From contig JAUWQK010000064.1 of the NCBI GenBank assembly GCA_030611115.1, positions 1-7,794 of the forward strand: DNA of 7,794 bases, read 5' to 3'. Below are positions 1 through 6,562 of this stretch, one piece after another. The first letter of the stretch is position 1, and every line of letters starts with the position of its first letter. The DNA is from Deltaproteobacteria bacterium (GTDB lineage: Bacteria; Desulfobacterota; Desulfobacteria; Desulfobacterales; ETH-SRB1). A program made the translations under genes and the position numbers. The notes under the pieces were generated by a model, which searched no databases, had not been told where the DNA came from, and saw nothing but the letters and a program-made list of their open reading frames with translations.

Positions 1-2
1 GT

Positions 3-1805
3 ATATATCATCATAAAAAGATTTCTCCAATTGATATTGACGTTATCGGGCGGATGAATAAAATTCAGGAGCACCGTGGACCCGATGATGAAGGAATATT
101 TTCAGATTCCCACTGCATTTTAGGCCATTGCCGGCTTTCGATTATAGACCTTTCAAAAGACGGACCTCAGCCTTTCGAATCCGATGATCATCGGTATCAC
201 ATAGTCCATAACGGCGAGATATACAATTACATAGAATTGCGTGAAGAATTAAAGCATCTCGGCTGGCGATTCAAGACGAAGACGGATACGGAAGTCCTTT
301 TGAAGGCCTACCAGCAATACGGGAAAGACTGTCTGTCTAAGTTGAACGGGATGTTTGCCTTCGCAATCTATGATTCGGACAGACATTCGCTTTTTGTGGC
401 CCGTGACAGGGTCGGCATCAAGCCTTTGTACTATGTCATACGGGATGATAAGCTTTATTTTGCATCAGAAATTAAGGCCTTATGTAATATACCCTCAGTT
501 TCATTAACGCTTAACTACCAGACGCTCTTCGATTTCCTTGTATTTAACAGGACAGATATCTACGACGAAACTTTTTTTAACGAGATAAAGCGTATTCCAA
601 AAGGACACTATGCGACATTTGTCGGGGGTGAGTTTCGGTTAGTCCAGTGGTGGAATCCTGAAGATTATCTAAAATCAAAAAACGAACAAAGCGTCGACGA
701 AATAAAAAGGTCGATAGAGGATATTTTCATTTCATCAGTCACGCTCAGGATGCGCAGTGATGTGCCTGTTGGATCATGCTTAAACGGCGGGCTTGATTCT
801 TCCATATTGATTGGTACATTGAATAGATACTGCAGCGTTGACAGGGCTTTCAAAACATTTACGGCATCATTCCCCGGACATTCCATAGATGAAACGAAAT
901 ATATTGATCTCTTGAACAAGCGGTACGATTTCGTGAATTGTCGAACATACCCGAATGCAGAAATGGCGCGACAAAAGTTGAGCGAATTTGTGTATTGTAA
1001 TGATGAGCCGACGACCAACGCATCGTTTTTTTCTCAATATGAAGTCATGAAGCTTGCAAAAGAAAATGGAGTAACAGTTTTACTTGATGGTCAGGGAGGG
1101 GATGAAAATTTTGCCGGTTACCAATATTTTCACGGATTCAACATGTATGGGTTATTGAAGAATCGAAGATATTTTTCATTTGCCAATGAATTTTTTCAAA
1201 ACCTCCTGAGAAGACAGCATATCTCTTCATTCCAGACACTCATGTTTCAGTTGTTACCTGATACAATAAAAAAGAAATTACTTTTACAGGCGATTCCGTA
1301 TATCAAGAAAGATTATTTTTACAATTACATAGATGGCAGCCTCATATACAATAGCTTCTTCGATGCCGATGGGTTGAACGAAAGCCTCGTTCGACATTTT
1401 CAATACAAACTTGAACATCTGCTCCGAATGGAAGACAGGATATCGATGGCGTTTTCCCTGGAGGCAAGAGTTCCTTATCTTGACTATCGTCTCATCGAAT
1501 ATTTGCTTGGAATCCAGGAAGATTTGAAGATAAAAGGCGGCGAAACGAAATATTTGCAAAAAATGGCATTGGGGAAATACACCATACCTGAAATTTTAAA
1601 CAGGACTGACAAGATTGGTTTTGGCACGCCCACCGATGAATGGATGCTGACGAATGAATGGCGAGAATTAACAAGAAACAATTATAATTATCTTGCAGAT
1701 GAACTGCCCGATGTATTTAAAGAAGGACAGGAATTACCTGTAAAGGGTTTCGATCGCTGGAGGATAAACAATCTGGCGACATGGAAAGATATATTTCTGA
1801 ATTGA
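3..1805 (+). CDS. asnB: Asparagine synthetase, glutamine-hydrolysing (AsnB family), 5'-partial
   Basis: Two-domain amidotransferase: an N-terminal class II glutaminase releases ammonia from glutamine and a C-terminal ATP-pyrophosphatase domain activates a carboxylate (aspartate in the classical enzyme). Seen: the reading frame is open from base 3 and reads IYHHKK before the first ATG at 54. This matches the region just after the family's MCGI(A/F)G start, so the catalytic Cys2 and start codon lie just left of the window and the ATG at 54 is internal. Glutaminase motifs follow: HRGPDDEG (72-95), HNGEIYNY, the KTDTEVLL segment and ARDRVGIKPLYY. The synthetase domain has a PP-loop reading LNGGLDSS (from 780, family SGGxDS), LLDGQGGDE (about 1080-1107) and EARVPYLDYRLIEY. 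The visible frame is about 600 codons, normal for the family. In polysaccharide loci such paralogues often amidate a sugar acid or another carboxylate; the substrate here is unknown. It converges with the minus-strand glycan genes. No promoter is visible. Confidence 0.93.
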   Translation: MYHHKKISPIDIDVIGRMNKIQEHRGPDDEGIFSDSHCILGHCRLSIIDLSKDGPQPFESDDHRYHIVHNGEIYNYIELREELKHLGWRFKTKTDTEVLLKAYQQYGKDCLSKLNGMFAFAIYDSDRHSLFVARDRVGIKPLYYVIRDDKLYFASEIKALCNIPSVSLTLNYQTLFDFLVFNRTDIYDETFFNEIKRIPKGHYATFVGGEFRLVQWWNPEDYLKSKNEQSVDEIKRSIEDIFISSVTLRMRSDVPVGSCLNGGLDSSILIGTLNRYCSVDRAFKTFTASFPGHSIDETKYIDLLNKRYDFVNCRTYPNAEMARQKLSEFVYCNDEPTTNASFFSQYEVMKLAKENGVTVLLDGQGGDENFAGYQYFHGFNMYGLLKNRRYFSFANEFFQNLLRRQHISSFQTLMFQLLPDTIKKKLLLQAIPYIKKDYFYNYIDGSLIYNSFFDADGLNESLVRHFQYKLEHLLRMEDRISMAFSLEARVPYLDYRLIEYLLGIQEDLKIKGGETKYLQKMALGKYTIPEILNRTDKIGFGTPTDEWMLTNEWRELTRNNYNYLADELPDVFKEGQELPVKGFDRWRINNLATWKDIFLN

Positions 1806-1920
1806 TATCGTTAGTCGGTCGACTTATCAGTAGTTTTGTTATTGCGAGAAATGCTGGTTTTGATTCACAACCACTCTTACATATCATTCCTGCGAACTTC
1901 TCTTTTCCATTTCGTAAATC
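1806..1920. other. Intergenic stretch downstream of asnB
   Basis: I find no gene here. Translation on both strands gives only short frames without recognisable motifs, and I see no convincing stem followed by a T-run for asnB. The one structured element is 1861-1881. Read on the minus strand it gives ATGTAAGAGT, four bases, then GTGAATC, which recurs on the plus strand at 7621-7641 (see the inverted-repeat entries). Confidence 0.5.
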
Positions 1921-2077
1921 GTAGGGTGGATTAAGGAGCGTAAGCGACGAATCCACCAAAGCAATCCGCAGGTTGGGTTGAGAAACGAAACGCAACAAAA
2001 CCTTTTATCTCTCGTTCTTTGTTGCGCCGGCGCAGCTCGAAGAGTTTTTTGTGGATTCGCTCCGCTTAATCCACCCT
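1921..2077. repeat. Cluster of REP/MITE-like palindromic repeats
   Basis: Three palindromic units lie in a row. Unit 1 (1924-1957) is an imperfect hairpin with GGTGGATT (1925-1932) against AATCCACC (1950-1957). Unit 2 (1971-2002) opposes GGTTGGGTTG to CAACAAAACC, 8 of 10 paired. Unit 3 (2051-2076) opposes GTGGATT to AATCCAC and is also a near inverted copy of unit 1, so the whole cluster can fold on itself. Between them CGCAACAAA (1991-1999) pairs with TTTGTTGCG (2018-2026), and 2023-2034 is a perfect 12-base palindrome, TGCGCCGGCGCA. From memory, GGGTGGATT...AATCCACCC and GGTTGGGTT...AACCCAACC units are widespread intergenic repeats in proteobacterial and related genomes. Assignment to a named REP family or a mobilising RAYT transposase is inference; no transposase is present in the window. 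Confidence 0.7.
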
Positions 2078-2083
2078 GCAAAC

Positions 2084-2113
2084 TGGGTTTGCCCCTATTT
2101 ATTGAGCTGATAC
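2084..2113. repeat. Left copy of a 30-base inverted repeat (partner 7588-7617)
   Basis: This 30-base stretch is the reverse complement of 7588-7617 with two mismatches, at 2089 and 2107. The core CCCCTATTTATTGAG is identical in both. It abuts the palindromic cluster on its left and marks where the glycosyltransferase remnant on its right loses its coding similarity. The partner lies just upstream of the GT2 gene at the other end of the minus-strand block. Confidence 0.8.
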
Positions 2114-2226
2114 CCCAGATCTCTCTGGGCATCCACCAGTCTTCTGATAAAGACCCCCGTTTGAATCGTCTAAGTGAGCAGGGTATGAGGTTTGGTTGTT
2201 AGATGCAAGACCCTTATCTTCCCCAT
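2114..2226 (-). pseudogene. N-terminal remnant of a GT4-like glycosyltransferase
   Basis: Reading the minus strand from ATG 2226 gives MGKIRVLHLTTKPHTLLT, an in-frame TAG (about 2170-2172), then TIQTGVFIRRLVDAQRDLGY. This is the usual beginning of a GT-B glycosyltransferase: a first beta strand (IRVLHL) followed by a G-x-F-x-R-R-x-V-x-(A/S)-x-x-x-L-G helix that begins the donor-independent lobe. An excellent ribosome binding site, GAGGAA (2239-2234), sits 7 bases before the ATG and overlaps the stop of the GT4 gene upstream, so this was once the next, translationally coupled gene of the operon. Similarity ends after about 40 codons, where the repeat at 2084-2113 begins, and another stop follows at once. 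The rest of the gene is absent from the window. The parent family and the order of the two lesions are inferred from sequence pattern only. Confidence 0.62.
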
Positions 2227-2230
2227 GATT

Positions 2231-3394
2231 TCATTCCTCACAGATTGAAGACCTGATGATTTCCTTTAAATAGTCTGCGTAAGATGGCGCAGAAATGGAG
2301 ACATCAAACTCCCTGGCGCGCCTTTGCGAAAGATGCGACATCCTGTTACGGAGTCCCGGATCGGTCAAAAGCTCAGAAAGGGCGGAGACAAGCGCCTCGA
2401 CATTCTCGACAGGTATGAGCCTGCCAAAATCTCCTCCCGCAAGGATTTCCCCTGGACCAGTAGAGCAATCTGAAGCAATCACAGGACAACCACAGGCCAT
2501 CGCCTCCATCAAGGCAATAGGCCAGCCCTCATAGCGGGATGGAAGGACAAATACCTCTGCCCTGGCCATAAAGGAGGCCACGTTTTCCCGCCAGCCCGCA
2601 AAGAGGATATTGTTGTCCACACCAAGCCTTTCGGCCTGTTTTTGTAGAAGCTCTCTGTCTTTCCCGTCACCGACAAATACCAGACCAATATCCGGAAAAC
2701 TCTCGTGTAATCCGGCAAAGGCCGTTAAAAGCAGGTCCTGACCTTTATAGATTATCTTGAGCCTTCCCACATGGAGTATAAAGCGCTTGGGAAGGTTTAC
2801 CGGCGGCGGCTCTTTTCCCTGCAATAAAAGTTCATCCATATTCACCGGATTATGGATAACTTTAAGCCGTCCCCTCGGTATATGGTAGTCTTTTGCAAGG
2901 ATTTTACTTATCCCGGATGACACACAGATTACCCCTCTTGCGGAGGGATAGAGCATCGCCGATGCCTTTCCGATAAGGCGCCCTAAAATTCCTTTTACTG
3001 TATACTGACGTCTCGGGTCCCCATGTTGAGATATAACGGCGTTATGTCCCGTAAATCTTGAAGCAGTCAGGTTGATAATGTTTGCCTCTTCCATAAAACT
3101 GAGAACTGCTCGAGCCTTAGATTTTCTCACGAGGGTAATAAGCCTTGTGACATGCCATGGGATATAAGTGATATGGGCCGCATTCCCGGATAGTTTCCCG
3201 GAAAAGGCGACAACGGAAATCTCTTCAGGACGGCGGTAGTCCCACCTATCCTCGAGCAGGCCAAGTGTGAGATCAAACTCGTCGGCCAGATATGGCAAGA
3301 TCAGGCTTGCCACTCGCTCTGCCCCTCCCCCTGCCATGGATGGCATGAGGAAGATAAGAGGAGGCTTCCCTGGAGGTCGCTTCTTTTTAATCAT
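2231..3394 (-). CDS. Glycosyltransferase family 4 (GT-B fold)
   Basis: Predicted retaining sugar transferase that adds a sugar from a nucleotide donor to a lipid-linked glycan at the cytoplasmic face. The 387-residue length is normal for the family. Seen: N-terminal lobe with GGGAER at residues 22-27; start of the nucleotide-binding lobe with ILHVGRL (206-212) and KGQD (217-220), giving the phosphate-binding Arg/Lys pair; FVGDG near 240; FAGW at 265-268; and the E-x7-E signature EGWPIALME (289-297) followed by AMACGCPVIASDC and TGPGE (312-316). There is no signal peptide or clear membrane span. The ATG has AGGGGAA 10 bases upstream (3411-3405), inside the end of the preceding GT2 gene, and the two genes are 3 bases apart, so they are probably co-transcribed. 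The TGPGEI segment recalls N-acetylgalactosamine or galactose transferases of glycan loci, but sugar and linkage cannot be told from sequence. Confidence 0.92.
   Translation of the reverse strand: MIKKKRPPGKPPLIFLMPSMAGGGAERVASLILPYLADEFDLTLGLLEDRWDYRRPEEISVVAFSGKLSGNAAHITYIPWHVTRLITLVRKSKARAVLSFMEEANIINLTASRFTGHNAVISQHGDPRRQYTVKGILGRLIGKASAMLYPSARGVICVSSGISKILAKDYHIPRGRLKVIHNPVNMDELLLQGKEPPPVNLPKRFILHVGRLKIIYKGQDLLLTAFAGLHESFPDIGLVFVGDGKDRELLQKQAERLGVDNNILFAGWRENVASFMARAEVFVLPSRYEGWPIALMEAMACGCPVIASDCSTGPGEILAGGDFGRLIPVENVEALVSALSELLTDPGLRNRMSHLSQRRAREFDVSISAPSYADYLKEIIRSSICEE
2234..2239 (-). promoter_or_regulatory. Ribosome binding site of the glycosyltransferase remnant
   Basis: GAGGAA on the minus strand lies 7 bases upstream of ATG 2226 and is formed by the last two codons of the GT4 gene. 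It is the main evidence that the remnant start was once a functional, translationally coupled gene start. Confidence 0.55.
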
Positions 3395-3397
3395 TTT

Positions 3398-4402
3398 TTA
3401 ATTTTTCCCCTGATTAAAAAGGCTATATTTAATATTGCGTTTAAGGATGATCCAGTTGAACCATAACTGATGTGGCGAAATCAATGATCCAGTTAAGAAT
3501 AAGAAATAGTAAATAATAGGGTATTTTGATCGAATGGGAAGTATTTTTATTTTGATGTTATTAAAGTTTGCGTGAAGTGAATATACTAAAGGATTTACCC
3601 GTATAATTTTTGTTCTTACGTCCTCATTCCAAAAATCCGGGGACTCCAGAGATTTTTTTTCAAAGGCTGAAACAATATAAGCAGTTGTTTTATTTATCAG
3701 GATATTTTGTTCCAAACTTGTATTGTGGCGGTGTCGGCGAAACATTAAAAATGGCTCCGAGATGTTACTGATCTTAAACCCCTTAGATAATGCCCGTGCC
3801 AAAAAGTCAAAGTCTTCGGTATATGGTAAGAGCCGGTATCCTCCAAGGGTATCTGATATTTTTCGTCTAAACAACCATGTGGAATGATAAGATGGAGTCC
3901 GATATGTAAGAAGCCACCTTAAACACTCATCAGGGGTGACAGGAGATTTTACGTACTCAAATGGGTGTCCTTTATCATCTATATAAACCATATCGCTTCC
4001 GACGAGGGAGATTTCTGGGTTCTTGTTTAAGAACTGAAGCTGTGCCTGAAGCCTATGAGGGAATGCTATATCATCATGATTCATCTGAGCAATGTATTTT
4101 CCCCTGGTGAGTTTAAGTAGTTTGTTAAGTGAGTTTGCAATGCCCAGGTTGTGGTCGTTTTTAAAGTAACGAATTCTTGAATCTGAATCACTATATTTTG
4201 ACAGAACATGGTCTACTTCTGCGTTATCCGGATCGTCCAAGAGGATTACAAACTCAAAGTCTTTAAATGTTTGGTTAAGGATACTTTCAACACTTTCTGC
4301 AAGCCATTTAATAGGCAGGCGATAAACGCTCATTACAACAGAAATCAATGGATTGTAAACTTGTGTCTTTAACATACTATTTCTTGCTTGAACCTGGATC
4401 AT
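3398..4402 (-). CDS. Glycosyltransferase family 2 (GT-A fold)
   Basis: Predicted inverting glycosyltransferase of the polysaccharide pathway, 334 residues. Seen: first strand ISVVMSVY (20-27), nucleotide-binding LLDDPDN (54-60, in place of the usual DDGS), NLGIANSLN (85-93), then GKYIAQMNHDDIAFPHRL from residue 101. In that last block the family's DxDD metal site reads Asn108-His-Asp110-Asp111. GGYR and TEDFDFLARAL (about 177-194) hold the catalytic-base region. The C-terminal third (about 260-334) is basic and aromatic with one hydrophobic patch, YYFLFLTGSLI, and may be a membrane-associating tail. The start is uncertain: ATG 4402 has only a weak GGA upstream, and an in-frame ATG at 4375 would remove nine residues and begin nearer the conserved core. 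It lies 42 bases after the flippase gene and 3 bases before the GT4 gene. By eye it is richer in A+T than the GT4 and DPM1-like genes. Confidence 0.9.
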   Translation of the reverse strand: MIQVQARNSMLKTQVYNPLISVVMSVYRLPIKWLAESVESILNQTFKDFEFVILLDDPDNAEVDHVLSKYSDSDSRIRYFKNDHNLGIANSLNKLLKLTRGKYIAQMNHDDIAFPHRLQAQLQFLNKNPEISLVGSDMVYIDDKGHPFEYVKSPVTPDECLRWLLTYRTPSYHSTWLFRRKISDTLGGYRLLPYTEDFDFLARALSKGFKISNISEPFLMFRRHRHNTSLEQNILINKTTAYIVSAFEKKSLESPDFWNEDVRTKIIRVNPLVYSLHANFNNIKIKILPIRSKYPIIYYFLFLTGSLISPHQLWFNWIILKRNIKYSLFNQGKN

Positions 4403-4444
4403 CTTGATGTTCCATTAAATATTTTTCTTTTTCGGATATTTTTA
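4403..4444. other. Short AT-rich spacer between flippase and GT2 genes
   Basis: These 42 bases separate the flippase stop from the GT2 start. They are AT-rich, and I see neither a good stem-T-run terminator nor a clear -35/-10 pair. Read-through transcription from the flippase gene is therefore the simplest assumption. Confidence 0.4.
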
Positions 4445-5782
4445 TCACAGACAGGACACTGTGGCATGTTTGTCTCTCCTTTGAAGGATTAGCAGATATG
4501 ATGAGACCGTCAGTCCCATATAGGCAATTAGAGTCGCAAGCGGCAGGCTCTTTAGCCCGAGTTTGAAGACAAAAAGGAGCATATAATTCATTGCTATGTT
4601 GAGAACAACGCCGAAAATGGCGATAAAAAAAACCGGTTTTAGGTCATTCCATATCTGAAAGATGCGATAAAAGATAGGCCAGAGAAACAAAAAAGGGAGA
4701 GAAAGGACATAATACCTTGCGGCCTCCGCAGTAACGTCTATATCGAGAAAGGAAAAGGCGCCATAGCCAAAAAATAATCTTATCACATATTCTGAACAGA
4801 GGAATAGAAAAAAACAAAATGGCAGGGAGATAAGGAAAATAAAGACAATACAACGATTCAAAAGCCTCCGGTTGACGTTTGTCTCCGTCAAAGGAGTGAT
4901 GTATATATTCTCAAGTTTCAAGATATCCCTGGGAACAGAGGCCAGCGTGAGTCCATAGGCCAGGGCGCTGATGCTTTTGGCTGGAAGGTAGGTGGCAAAT
5001 ACCCTGTCGGAAAGGATATATAAATAAAGCACTCCGAAGACTCCAGCGAGATAGAAAAACTGTTTAAACATGGCAAGCACCGTTTCATTAACAAAAAAAG
5101 AAAGATGCAGATGCTCCCTTGACAGATAAGCGATAAAAAAAGCGGCCAATATTTGGGCCAGGGATGTTGATATGGGAAGCACCATTGCATTTTTATAAAG
5201 TATAAGTCCTGTTGTCGTAAAAAGGAAGGCCAGGAAGAAAAAGATAAGCTCCGATAGAAAATAGATGGAGAAGAGCCGTTTGGCCCGGAGCACCGCTCCA
5301 AAGTGGTGAAAGAGAAAGTAAAAGAACAGATAAGGAGAGAGAAAAAAAAGAAATCTTTGCAAAAGAGCCTGTTTTTCAGGTGTGTAGCCCAGGGCAACCC
5401 TGGCAAGAATTGGAGTTAAAAGAAGCATCAAAAAGGTTATGGAAACAGCAAGAATCAGGGTGAAAGAGAGCAATAATGACGCAAGCCTGTCGAAACTATC
5501 AGTATTCTCCTCACGCGCTCTCACAAGGTTGGGGACACCGATGGAATCAAAGACAGTCGCAAAGATAAGAAAGATTCCTATAAGTCCGGTGGCAAGGAAA
5601 TAGGCATCCACCTGCAGGGAGAAACCCAAAAGCACAGCGATAGCAACACTCCTTGCATACCCACAAAGCTTTGCAAGCGAGTTTAAAACCCCGCCCTTCA
5701 GGACTGCCTCCCGTATAGATTCTTTCCGGGTAAGACCTTTAATGGTAAAAGAGCTAATGGCTTTTGATAAACTCAGGTTCAA
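4445..5782 (-). CDS. MurJ/Wzx-like lipid-linked oligosaccharide flippase (MOP superfamily)
   Basis: Polytopic inner-membrane protein of 445 residues predicted to move a lipid-linked glycan intermediate from the cytoplasmic to the periplasmic leaflet. Seen: a basic N-terminus, then about 11-12 hydrophobic segments. The clearest are near residues 60-82, 101-126, 141-160, 171-187, 190-220, 231-257, 313-330, 360-375, 385-405 and 415-433. MurJ-like landmarks are GFSLQVDAYFLA (53-64), SDRVFATYLPAKSISALAYG (258-277) followed by VP, and RLFFGYGAFS (about 335-344). Classical MurJ is near 510 residues with 14 spans. This protein stops earlier and sits among glycosyltransferases, so O-antigen or exopolysaccharide export fits better than peptidoglycan lipid II transport; that is inference. 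The start is TTG at 5782: there is no upstream in-frame ATG before the stop at about 5846, the next internal Met is far inside the protein, and a strong ribosome binding site precedes the TTG. Confidence 0.88.
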   Translation of the reverse strand: MNLSLSKAISSFTIKGLTRKESIREAVLKGGVLNSLAKLCGYARSVAIAVLLGFSLQVDAYFLATGLIGIFLIFATVFDSIGVPNLVRAREENTDSFDRLASLLLSFTLILAVSITFLMLLLTPILARVALGYTPEKQALLQRFLFFLSPYLFFYFLFHHFGAVLRAKRLFSIYFLSELIFFFLAFLFTTTGLILYKNAMVLPISTSLAQILAAFFIAYLSREHLHLSFFVNETVLAMFKQFFYLAGVFGVLYLYILSDRVFATYLPAKSISALAYGLTLASVPRDILKLENIYITPLTETNVNRRLLNRCIVFIFLISLPFCFFLFLCSEYVIRLFFGYGAFSFLDIDVTAEAARYYVLSLPFLFLWPIFYRIFQIWNDLKPVFFIAIFGVVLNIAMNYMLLFVFKLGLKSLPLATLIAYMGLTVSSYLLILQRRDKHATVSCL

Positions 5783-5788
5783 GGTTTG

Positions 5789-5795
5789 TCCTTCC
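5789..5795 (-). promoter_or_regulatory. Ribosome binding site fixing the TTG start of the flippase
   Basis: GGAAGGA on the minus strand stands 6 bases upstream of the TTG at 5782-5780. No in-frame ATG or GTG is available between the upstream stop and the first conserved residues, so this site decides the start in favour of TTG. Confidence 0.65.
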
Positions 5796-5860
5796 AGCCA
5801 CTTTTTGACTTCCGTAATCAGCCATAAGAAAAACAGGAAAATCCCTTTTTATCTGTTTTT

Positions 5861-6265
5861 TTAAAGCCACAAAATATCCACCAGTGATTCGACCTGTTTG
5901 AATTCCGGATCGGCTGTTACAATTATTCCCTTCCTCTCATGAGATAGAGCAACAACAAAGGCATCGGCATAAGATATTGCATATTGTGCCTTGATATGCG
6001 CTGCCGACAGGATACGGGTCATAGTTGATTCGACGAATTGTAGAGGTAGTCTGAATATATCATGTAAAATGCTGTCCGCAGTGCCGCGTCCCAGGTTACG
6101 TTCGATAATGTATATAATCTCCCCGAGATTTATGGCGCTCATCAAAACAGATATTTCCCCCGTTTCTGATTTTTTCAGCAGTTCTCTTACCTTCTGACCG
6201 CCTGGCTCTGCCTGAAGATATGCTATAACAGCAAAACTATCGAATATGTAAGTCATCTTCTTCAT
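5861..6265 (-). CDS. vapC: PIN-domain ribonuclease toxin, VapC-like
   Basis: Predicted Mg2+-dependent endoribonuclease toxin of a type II toxin-antitoxin pair; VapC proteins characteristically cut tRNA or rRNA. It has 134 residues, the normal length. Seen: the four acidic PIN residues in their usual places, Asp9 (YIFDSFAVIAYL), Glu49 (INLGEIIYII), Asp101 (ISYADAFVVALS) and Asp119 (IVTADPEF), so the active site looks intact. Start: ATG 6265 has GAGGAA (6278-6273) 7 bases upstream inside the antitoxin gene. The Met at residue 4 has no comparable site. The gene overlaps the end of the antitoxin by 29 bases, typical of translational coupling that keeps toxin below antitoxin. Transcription should come from the shared promoter at about 6551-6579. 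The specific RNA target cannot be predicted. Confidence 0.9.
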   Translation of the reverse strand: MKKMTYIFDSFAVIAYLQAEPGGQKVRELLKKSETGEISVLMSAINLGEIIYIIERNLGRGTADSILHDIFRLPLQFVESTMTRILSAAHIKAQYAISYADAFVVALSHERKGIIVTADPEFKQVESLVDILWL

Positions 6266-6506
6266 GCTTCAGTTCCTCAGCCCTGTCTTTAAACAATGCT
6301 TCCGTCAGAGATGTTTTCCCCGCCAGTTTTCCATACAGCGCTTCAACCGGGTCCACAATCTCGGGAATAAGGGTTATGCGGTCTTCTCTTGCCTGAAATT
6401 CAACCATATCACCTGGCTTCAGGCAAAAGCGTTTTCTCAACGCTGCCGGGATCACGATCCAGCCCTTGGCAGAGACCTTTGCTTTCATAATATCTGAAGA
6501 TTTCAT
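6237..6506 (-). CDS. vapB: AbrB/MazE-type antitoxin, VapB-like (SpoVT-AbrB domain)
   Basis: Predicted antitoxin of 89 residues that neutralises the overlapping PIN toxin and represses its own promoter as a dimer. Seen: a SpoVT-AbrB swapped-hairpin DNA-binding domain at about residues 7-50, with VSAKGWIVIPAALRKRF, LKPGDMVEF and a closing ITLIPE strand. An acidic, helical C-terminal half (DPVEALYGKLAG...EELKHEEDD) is the usual toxin-binding tail. Start choice: an in-frame TTG at 6521 and ATG at 6518 exist but have no ribosome binding site. ATG 6506 has GGAGGA at 6516-6511, four bases upstream, and begins close to the conserved domain, so I chose it. An 11-bp inverted repeat overlaps the promoter just upstream. 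The pair is inserted between the DPM1-like transferase and the flippase and has no evident role in glycan synthesis. Confidence 0.9.
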   Translation of the reverse strand: MKSSDIMKAKVSAKGWIVIPAALRKRFCLKPGDMVEFQAREDRITLIPEIVDPVEALYGKLAGKTSLTEALFKDRAEELKHEEDDLHIR

Positions 6507-6524
6507 AGCTTCCTCCATCAAGCC

Positions 6525-6562
6525 GAATGTTATACAATAACACTAATTAAAGTATAACATTC
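6525..6562. promoter_or_regulatory. Inverted-repeat operator for the antitoxin
   Basis: GAATGTTATAC (6525-6535) and GTATAACATTC (6552-6562) are exact reverse complements, 11 of 11, separated by 16 bases. One arm covers the -10 box and the other lies just past the predicted transcription start, so a bound antitoxin or toxin-antitoxin complex would block RNA polymerase. A smaller palindrome, GTTAT-ACA-ATAAC (6529-6541), overlaps the downstream arm. Binding by this particular antitoxin is inferred from AbrB-type autoregulation. Confidence 0.72.

Noticed and set aside
1921..2077. Palindrome array as a CRISPR
   Set aside because: The units are of two types, in alternating orientation, with unequal spacing and no regular unique spacers.
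2114..2129. CCCAGA-TCTC-TCTGGG hairpin as a transcription terminator
   Set aside because: There is no T-run on either strand next to the 6-bp stem, and it lies inside the former coding part of the glycosyltransferase remnant.
1717..2132. Minus-strand frames overlapping the asnB end and the repeat cluster
   Set aside because: They run through repeats and antisense to asnB, with no motif and no ribosome binding site.
1978..2202. 74-codon plus-strand frame through the palindromic cluster
   Set aside because: Its codons come from palindromic repeats and from the antisense of the glycosyltransferase remnant. No ribosome binding site or recognisable domain.
4918..5406. 162-codon minus-strand frame within the flippase region
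   Set aside because: It is a shifted-frame shadow of the flippase, which has continuous membrane segments and MurJ motifs in the other frame.
5754..5825. Minus-strand 23-codon frame (starts MADYGSQK) overlapping the flippase start, as a possible leader peptide
   Set aside because: There is no ribosome binding site close to its ATG and no attenuator-like stem or codon bias. The overlap with the TTG start is most simply chance.
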